From NCBI GenBank assembly GCA_002105175.1, contig MCGE01000017.1, positions 372,001 to 436,000 of the forward strand: DNA of 64,000 bases, in the 5' to 3' direction. The number at the start of each line of letters is the position of its first letter. Positions within the stretch are counted from its first letter, which is position 1. The stretch is from Absidia repens (lineage: Eukaryota; Mucoromycota; Mucoromycetes; Mucorales; Cunninghamellaceae). Positions 57,168-64,000 of this stretch are shown one piece after another. The notes beneath the pieces were generated by a model. The model saw only the letters and a list, made by a program, of their open reading frames with translations. It was not told where the DNA came from and ran no database searches. Position numbers and translations under genes: made by a program.

Positions 57168-58468
57168 CTAAACTTTCATTGTTTGCGACCGAACAGGGAT
57201 CCTGCTGCCGCCTCCCAGCGAGTTGTTGTTAATGCTCATTATTCTGTTTTTTTTTATATTTTTATTTTTTGATGTCGCCATTGTTGTTGCAGAAATCGTA
57301 TTTTTTTCAGTCCGTGATGAGCAAAAAGAAGAGGAGCGTGGTCGCCGTGGGATCATTGATTTATTATCATCCATATTAATAACGGGTGCTATGATTACGC
57401 TCGCTCGTTTTTTCTGCTGTTGTTGACGTTGTTTCGATGACACTTCATTTTTTGACAATTTAATTCCACTTGTCCTTCTTTGTACACGTTGTTTTGTTTT
57501 TTTGTCGTGGTCATCACCATCAGCCTCGCATGGTATCAAATGTGTATTTGCGTGAAGGGAATTTTGTGAAGGTTTATTTTGCTCCTCGACGCAAGTTTCT
57601 AAAAAAAAAGGGGTCGGCGGCTTGATTGATTTTTTTAGGGTCCCTGAAGTTGACGAGTTGTTCGATCGGGGTTTGAATGATTTTTGTTGAGCTGAAGTTT
57701 CTGTTGCAATGATTGTTGATGATAGTTCATTTGGTTCACTAGTATCAAACTTTAAGACAGTAGATCGAGGATAATTTCGTTTAAATTTTGGACGATCCTT
57801 TTGCAAATGAAGTATGCAAGGTACTGGTTGGTTAGGCTTGGCAGAATGAGTAAGGGAGCATGACGGTGATGGATGAGATTCATTTAGATCCAGGCTACCG
57901 CTACTGTCTTCTTTTGAATGGCAAGTTAGAGTGTCACCATAAGATGATGATAGTGAAGCACTTTGCCTAAAAGGGAAAAAAGGGGAAAAGTAAGGAGCTT
58001 TCTTTTTTTTTGCGTATGTTGCTTGGGTTACACGAGTTTTTTTTTTTTTTTTTTTGAAGATAATGTATGTATAATACTGTACCGTTTGTTCACTTGGACC
58101 AAAGATGCTGCCGTAATGTTTGTTGTGTCTACTAATGTCCCTCGTTTAGATTCACTACCAACCAGTCTTGTAACAGGATACCATCCTTCTCTTGTAGGGA
58201 CAGAGTGATGATTACTATCCTCTTCATTTTGGATCTGTTGCTGTTGCTGTTGTTTTTGCCGTAGAATAATAGTAGAAGAATTGATGGTATTGCCATTTTC
58301 ATCTTGTTCATATCCAATTAATTGAGGTAGAATAATGGAGCTGAAATCTTCAGGTAGTTTGATATTTAAAAGGTGATCATCATGAACGTATACATCGTTG
58401 TTGGTGGAATCATGGCTTGACAGGTCCTGATTTGATTTCTTTTTTTTCTTGTTTTTGAATAGAAACAT
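57168..58468 (-). CDS. Uncharacterised basic, serine-rich protein (394 aa)
   Basis: Two exons (58468-58083 and 57966-57168) joined in frame (VNKR to QSASLSSSYG). I do not recognise the family. The N-terminus starts MFLFKNKKKKKSNQDLSSHD. The one ordered-looking block is LLNIKLPEDFSSIILPQLIG, a Q-rich stretch, then GWYPVTRLVGSESKRGTLVD. The rest is Ser/Lys/Arg-rich and disordered, with RRTSGIKLSKNE, MIPRRPRSSSFCSSRTEKN and a C-terminal SRIPVRSQTMKV. Several RxxS patterns suggest kinase sites, and the SxIP-like SRIP near the end resembles EB1-binding motifs; both are weak guesses. A 29-nt A run (58532-58560; T on the sense strand) lies 64 bp upstream of the ATG, like other genes here. Confidence 0.7.
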
Positions 58469-58525
58469 TATTTTTTTATTACAGTAAATAAAAATTAATA
58501 AAAGAAGAAGGGAAAGATAATGATC

Positions 58526-58562
<37 letters not shown>

Positions 58563-60948
58563 ACTGCATCAAAGGTACCTTTTTTTCCGAAAAGGGGTGA
58601 GTCAGGGAAGGGGAAAAAAGAAACATGTCATGCATTTCATTGCATTCATTTCAAACCATACCACATCATCCGTTATTTATTTATGCTTCTCTTTCACACG
58701 CATATAATAAACTAAAGAAAAAATAATTCTCATTCATCCACGGCATATAACGAATAATCTTCATTTCAATGCCTCAAATCCTTTTACAGCAAAGCGATGA
58801 CATCGGAGTTTGCAACAATCCAATGCGCATTTATTTCATCCATAGTCAATAAGAGATGTATCGTTCTACTCAAAACCAAACAACAGCACAGCAATAATGG
58901 TATTATCTCATCACGCGAGTTCAGACAGTGGTGACTTTATATTAGCCTCAGTGTTTCAGTATATGTGGAGCTTCTGCATTATAGTATGACTATCAATATC
59001 AGCGTTTGCTTCAATGACATACTGTAAAGGGATCACCTCTAGACCCCATCGAAGCTTTTTCTTTGACGTAGGAATAAAAAGATCATATCATACACTATTG
59101 CCTTACGTGAATCTTTCCATTTTCAATTGTTGAATTTATGATACAGGAGCTGGGGTTGGGTAACGCCTGCGTACCCCCTCTAAATTTGGGAGACGTCATC
59201 CGCAAGTGAAATTCATTTTCCAAATATTAATCGCTTCAACAAAGCATTAGACAGAATAAGAATAGTTGGTTTTGCTTAGATTTTAAGTAAAAAGTTGCTC
59301 ATCCATGCATAAACCAAAGAGTGTCATTGACAATTTAAACCATATGATACATTGTCACAAAGGCTAATATCAAAAACACACAACAAGGGAGCTATCTATT
59401 GGAGATAGGATGCGGGAGTCTATTGGGGGATCTGAAGAATGGTCAACACTACGATAAAGGGGTAATTGTAAAATGGAATCTAATATACTCAGACGAGACA
59501 TGAGAAAGATTATAAATGGATAACTTTTATTGAAGCACAACAATTGTCAATTCTAATCTAAAGGGACGATGGTAAAAAGGGAACTATTGCACAAGGAAAG
59601 AGAGAGGCAAATAAGGCATTTTTCATTGAAACATGTAAAAAGAAACATATTTTATTGGAAAGTAGACAAAAACTATGCACAAACCAGTGCTAAACTAAGC
59701 TAATGAAGGCTTCAAAAAGCCAATTACTGGTAAATGGTTCCAAATCCTAAATCCAAATTGAAAGGGTTTCCCCATGCATGTTGTAATCCCTGAGCTGAAA
59801 ACCCTTCTAAACTAGTCCTGATAATATTCTAAAACCAACAAAACCTCAAAGAATTTGATTTGGTGAGGAAAAAATAAGCAGAAAAATAAAAAGAAAGGAA
59901 AGAAAGTTGGGGGGGAATGGGAGAAAATAAAAAAAAAATTGTAGTACGGGGTTTGAAATATTTTCTGTGGTCTGGCTTAACTACAGTTCTTCTAATACCT
60001 TGATTTTTTTTCATAACCTTTTTTATTTCAATGAAAGAAACACAAAAAATATTCCGGTAAACCGTTGTCTTTCTGGCTATAAAATGGCTACATATATAAG
60101 GAGAACGATGTTACCTAGAAGAACGATTCAATTTCGCTTTCCCGTTGCTATCATTATTGAGGGTTTCCACTAGCGTTCAGTACAGTAGAGCAGTATTGTA
60201 CTTAGGTGAATACACGGTTTGGATTTCGATTTGCAAATAATTTGACTATAAGGTGATAAGAAAATGGCTTTAATATTATTCAAAGCAGCTCAATTTTGAT
60301 TTACTTATTACGATACATTAGGGATAGTCGCTACCTTACAACAATATCATAGCCTTGTACAGTTTATAGCAGTATTTTATTGGATGACCGAATTGTCGAT
60401 CTACAACGGAAAATATGACGCCTAAGCACAAAGCTCGGCCTCATTCATGCAAGGCCAGCAACAGATGGTCGAGATATGTTTCCACCACCCTTCATCAACG
60501 AAAGTGCATTTACGACTGACCCAACAACTATGAAACAAAATTTAATCCTATAGAGATAAAAGCCTGTTTAGGTACCTCGATAAACCTCTATAGTCCGTCG
60601 CCTTCGTCAACAACATCAACGCCATCCACATCAAAACAACACCAATTCAATGTAGTCATATTATGTTAAACATGTAGTCTTATTACATCTATTACATTTG
60701 AAAAAAAAAAAAAATTGTATATTCTATTGATTCAAAATGGTTTTTATTGTTTGACAAATTCAGTAAAAAAAAAAGAGGGGACATTGAGGATGACAAGTGA
60801 AATGACAATACGGTGAAAACAATAATAAACTAGGGTAGAATTACAGAGGATTCGTATAAAAATGGGTGATTGTGGGTGTGTATGTATAAGTTGACAGGTG
60901 GGAGAGACGCCAAAGGGGAAAGAGTGTAGTGATATTGTCTAATGAAAG
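58469..60948. other. Long intergenic region holding repeat copy I
   Basis: 2.5 kb. 58469-59370 holds the promoter T-run of the 394-aa gene and otherwise nothing I recognise. Repeat copy I is at 59370-59990. 60176-60203 has degenerate TACAGTA/TATTGTA half-sites. 60590-60720 includes a CATCAACG-rich stretch. The last ~200 bp is the 3' flank of NDUFB7. Confidence 0.5.
59370..59990 (-). repeat. Dispersed repeat family, copy I
   Basis: Reading the minus strand: a degenerate head (GAAAATATTTCAAACCCCGT, about 59965), CACCAAATCAAATTCTTTGA, ATTATCAGGACTAGTTTAGA, core CCCTTTCAATTTGGATTTAG (about 59760), CCAATAAAATATGTTTC (about 59660), modules with TTCAATGAAAAATGCC (about 59630), CTTCAATAAAAGTTATCC (about 59535) and GTTGACCATTCTTCAGATC (about 59440), ending TTGTTGTGTGTTTTTGATAT. 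It has the same shorter 3' end as copy C, so C and I may share an ancestor. Confidence 0.77.
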
Positions 60949-61437
60949 TTATTCTTCGTCCTTTTGGGCCTTCAAAGCAGCAGCACGGCGTTTGTAACTA
61001 TGGAAGCGAAAAAAATATAATAAAATGGATGAATAATTTGATATATATATATATATAATATTGCTATTAAACTTACTCGTCGTATTGGCACTTTTCGTAT
61101 TCATGACGTTCGTTTTCGCACTTCCATGGGAGGTAGAAAGTTTCGCCACGGCATTTGTTGAGGGAGATGAGCATCTTGGAGCACACATCCCTGTATTCGA
61201 TAGGCTATATTAAAGTGATAAAATAAGGTAAGTGCTTTTTCTCAGACAGATCAGTTAGGCTGGTCACAGAGATAAAGAGAGAGAGAGAGGCCTTACCAAA
61301 CGAGCCTTGGCCATTTCACTTTCGGTGGCTTGAGTAGCTATAGTCATCAAACGTAAATAAGGGTAAGTCATGTATACGGAGCCAATCTAGAGTAGTTGTG
61401 ATGCATAAATAGACAATGACCTACCAGGTACTGACAT
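60949..61437 (-). CDS. NADH:ubiquinone oxidoreductase subunit NDUFB7 (B18) homologue
   Basis: Accessory subunit of mitochondrial complex I on the intermembrane-space side. Four exons: 61437-61425 (13 bp), 61337-61297, 61204-61077, 60997-60949; 76 aa, short as usual for fungal B18. It has the twin CX9C signature, CSKMLISLNKC and CENERHEYEKC, which forms two disulfides after Mia40 import, preceded by MAKARLPIEYRD and followed by YDDYKRRAAALKAQKDEE-type basic helix. The tiny first exon (MSVP) was chosen because it gives the only in-frame ATG with a matching donor (GTAGGT). Presence of this subunit shows that the organism has complex I, unlike S. cerevisiae. Confidence 0.92.
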
Positions 61438-63216
61438 GATATATGAATAAAAGTAGAGTGGGGAGTTGAATAAAGAAAAAAACAATAGCTGTTAAAAAAA
61501 ACAAAAAAAAAAAACAAAAATATAATTTATTGGCCGATTTTTCATTTCATGACGTCTGGGTTGGGATACCTTCACTTCGCCAAATTCAAAAAGAAAACGA
61601 TTTTGCGGAATTTAAATCAACCCAACACTTTGAAAGAAATTTCAAGCAATATTATATTTCAATTGAGACGTAAGTGCTTTTTTTTTTTTTTGAAACACTC
61701 GATAGAATCTTTCACCTGTTGTGAAATAAAATTAAAAACGTAGGCAGATTTACTAAGATGCACAAAAAAAATTGTGATGCCAATAGGAGTAAACTGTAGC
61801 CCATCTTTTCTCACTGACTAGGCCTACTGACCGTATTTTCGTATTACATATGAGTTAGAAGGTTGTGCGTGTGCATTTCCGTGTGCGTTGAAAGTTGAGC
61901 GCTAGTTATTGACTATGGGTATTTTAAAGGGGAAAAAGTCGAGGTTCCTTTTTTTTTGTTTCACATTACAGGGCTGGATAAAATTGCCCAAGACCACATA
62001 ATTTTTAAAATCCCGCCCACGTGGTGTTTTATTTATTTTCTGTCTTGACGCATTTTTCTTTCTCTTTTCTTTTCTTTCTTCATCAGTTTAATTTTTTGAG
62101 GCCATAGTAATCTTAGATTAATGTCTGGACTAGTTTAGAAGGGGGTTCAGCGCAGGGATTACAAGATACATGGGGAACCCTTTCATTTGGGTTCAGGATT
62201 TAAAACCACTCACTATTTATTAGCTTTTTGAAGCCTTCTTTAGCTAAGTTTAGTTGCTATTTGTGCATTTGTTTTTCGTTCCAATAAAATATGTTTCTTT
62301 TTACATGCTTCAATTAAAATGCCTTATTTTCCTCTCTCTTGCCTTGTACAATAGATCCCTTATTGACATCGCCCTTTTTAAATTAGTATTTACAGTTGTC
62401 ATGCTGTTATAAAAGATATCCATTTATAATATTTCTCATATCTTGTCTGTCATGTCCAATATGTTAAATATCTTTTTACAATTGTCTCCGTAGATTAATG
62501 TTGGCCATTCTTCCGATCCCGGACGGCCATTCCTCAATGCTACGGCTATTAGATTTTTTATTATAATGAATCCCTCGCCTTTAGTTTTAGTATATAACAA
62601 TATGTTACAATAAAGTATACCTTTTTATTATCCATCTTTTGACATCTAAGATGATAAGTCATGTCGTTATTGTAGCTGTTTTATGAGCTTCTCATCAAGC
62701 ATATGCTTTCTAGTCTATTGAATCGCTACCGTTTATATTAATTACCCCCAAGATTGTGCCATCTGCTTAAGTTCCCCTATAAAAAGAATTTATGACCTCC
62801 AATAAAATGGATTACAGCATGTATCCAGTTCATTATTTTTATTGCCTATGTTACAATAAATCACATACAAATCCAATGGAAGTCAGCTAGGCCTCAACGA
62901 GCTGTATACAAAAGTGTAACATGGCAGAGTCACCTAATCCCATACTTCTACTTCCTCCCCTGCGATACCCAGTAAAAACGATAATTTCCCAAATCCCCAG
63001 CTGAGCGGCAGAGCATTTATTATTTTTGAATTCAAGGCCATAGATCTGGGCAAGTTGTTTTTCCTTTGGGTTCGAAGAGTTCAAAGTTTTATCGATTTTC
63101 ATTGGGCTACATTTAATGGCCGCCAGCGAGCCAGCCGCGAAAAAAGGGAACGCGACACCCAATTTTTTTTTTTTTTTCTCGCTTCGCTGTGTTTTTCTTT
63201 CAATTAAATCGATACA
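61438..63216. other. Intergenic region holding repeat copy J
   Basis: 1.78 kb. 61490-61515 is an A-rich tract (T-rich on the NDUFB7 sense strand). 61540-61990 shows only short frames. Repeat copy J is at 62000-62990. 62990-63216 is the WD40 gene promoter, with a 16-T run at 63162-63177 about 40 bp before its ATG. Confidence 0.5.
62000..62990 (+). repeat. Dispersed repeat family, near-complete copy J
   Basis: About 0.95-1.0 kb. Head TAAAATCCCGCCCACGTGG (about 62010), C/T tract, CAGTTTAATTTTTTGAGG, core GGGGAACCCTTTCATTTGGG (62172), CCAATAAAATATGTTTC (62281), modules with CCTTGTACAATAGATCCC (62341) and GATTAATGTTGGCCATTC (62492), ACAATAAAGTATACC (62607), CCAATAAAATGGATTAC (62799), ATCCAGTTCATTATTTTTAT (62822), GAAGTCAGCTAGGCC (62879) and the tail CACCTAATCCCAT (62931). 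The last 150 bp match copy A closely, which fixes a common 3' end. Confidence 0.85.
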
Positions 63217-64000
63217 ATGGTGGCAACGCTTAAACGTAGGATATCAGAAATAACCACTCCATCCGATGTATTAGTGGAAGAGAAAAATGGAAAACCCAAG
63301 ATGGAAACTTCCACTACTGAACAACTCACACGGGAAGAACTACAAGAAAAAGTATTCAACAACCTTCGCTTGAAACGTATCGTCAAAGAAAATCATGGCT
63401 ACGACATTACCCAGCTTGCCTTTTTTTTCAACAACAAAAACTTCAACCGACCTGTGGGTTTAGATATTAGCAAGACCTTCGACAAACGAGGCTCAGTACA
63501 ACGACCACAAGACGATACAAGTAATGTCTTAGGAACCGTTGGTGGTGCCCAGGTAATATATTCAAGTGATCTAAATCATGATCTTTTCAAACTCTTCCCT
63601 GCAACTCTTGGCTTATTATTATTATTTTGTTTTTTTTTATTAGATTAACATTTATGATAATGAACATTACGGTGACCACTTGGATATAATGTCAAACTTC
63701 GACTTGGCAAGCGATCTATCCGAGGAAGAAGACTCTGGTCAAAGAAATCTGAACACTTTCTGTTGGCTGTATCAAAAAGACGATGCAGTTATTGCCACAG
63801 GTGGCGGTGATGGTGATATTCATATTATTAGTGTGTCCCAGTCAAAGGAAATTGCAGTTCTCAAGGGCCATACAAGTAAGATATATACAAGGCAGGGGTA
63901 AATGCAAACGGTGATCAGGACTCACTCCATCCATTCTTTTTGTTAGAGCGAATTTTGGATATACAAAGCCATCCCCAAAACGACAACAATATTCTATCCG
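63217..64000 (+). CDS. WD40 protein, EED/LRWD1-like, N-terminal part (runs off the window end)
   Basis: Exons 63217-63552, 63644-63875 and 63949 onward (open at 64000); first ~206 residues visible. A charged N-terminus (KRRISEITTPSDVLVEEKNG) is followed by IVKENHGYDITQLAFFFNNK, NVLGTVGGAQINIYDNEHYG, LNTFCWLYQKDDAVIATGGG, IHIISVSQSKEIAVLKGHTK and RILDIQSHPQNDNNILS. The order GTVGG.., W...LATGG., GH...I..I..HP corresponds to the first blades of the Polycomb EED/ESC propeller and of the LRWD1 WD domain. Which of the two cannot be settled from this part. Joins are GT-AG and in frame. Start is at the first ATG after the T-run. Confidence 0.82.

Overview
This window is nuclear DNA of a filamentous fungus, most likely an early-diverging one (Mucoromycota, Mucorales-like). 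That placement is an inference. It rests on AT-rich intergenic DNA, dense genes with many 45-110 bp GT-AG introns (mostly GTAAGT donors and TAG acceptors), and the gene set: a complex I subunit, WASP, a short Chs5, a DUF2235 protein, and a Sde2 that keeps its ubiquitin-like fold. I reconstructed about 22 protein genes exon by exon; in every complete multi-exon model the exon lengths sum to a whole number of codons. There is one tRNA-Ala gene. No rRNA, CRISPR array or intact autonomous transposon was seen.

Layout. 1-5142: 5' end of an insulysin gene (minus), 26S proteasome ATPase RPT6 (minus), an AIG1/Toc34-type GTPase (minus). 5729-6262: small unknown protein (plus). 6858-14504: two minus-strand members of the 3-hydroxyisobutyryl-CoA hydrolase family. 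The first is a normal catalytic enzyme. The second is a divergent, apparently dead homologue with an unusual N-terminus and six Cys-Pro motifs. 15294-18514: a RhoGEF (plus). 21667-24989: SDE2 and RAD23 (minus). 25582-27010: a small zinc-finger protein (plus) and a DUF4396 protein (minus). 27372-27444: tRNA-Ala. 30724-31670: a DUF4203-type membrane protein. 32776-33838: a Rab5-like GTPase. 34881-35915: Chs5. 37764-39285: DUF2235 hydrolase. 39814-41085: dCMP deaminase. 41923-45403 and 45587-47993: DOA1/PLAA and WASP, head to head over 183 bp. 48620-50822: beta-carbonic anhydrase and a CsbD-like protein. 54933-56805: ATP synthase beta. 57168-58468: unknown basic protein. 60949-61437: NDUFB7. 63217 to the end: 5' part of a WD40 protein.

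Functional themes. The genes are mostly housekeeping. Several belong to ubiquitin/proteasome handling (RPT6, RAD23, DOA1, SDE2), several to mitochondria (ATP synthase beta, NDUFB7, carbonic anhydrase, valine catabolism), and several to polarity, actin and secretion (RhoGEF, WASP, Rab, Chs5).

Main unexplained signal. The long intergenic gaps are filled by a dispersed repeat family, about 0.7-1.1 kb per copy, in both orientations. There are nine copies with a near-invariant core plus at least one headless fragment. A complete copy starts with CCCGCCCACGTG, then a long pyrimidine tract, the core, a series of degenerate ~105 bp modules carrying AATAAA-like signals, and a CTAATCCCATC tail. It looks like a promoter-to-poly(A) non-coding transcription unit and has no conserved ORF. 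Two sequence subfamilies are visible. This is my best candidate for an undescribed element.
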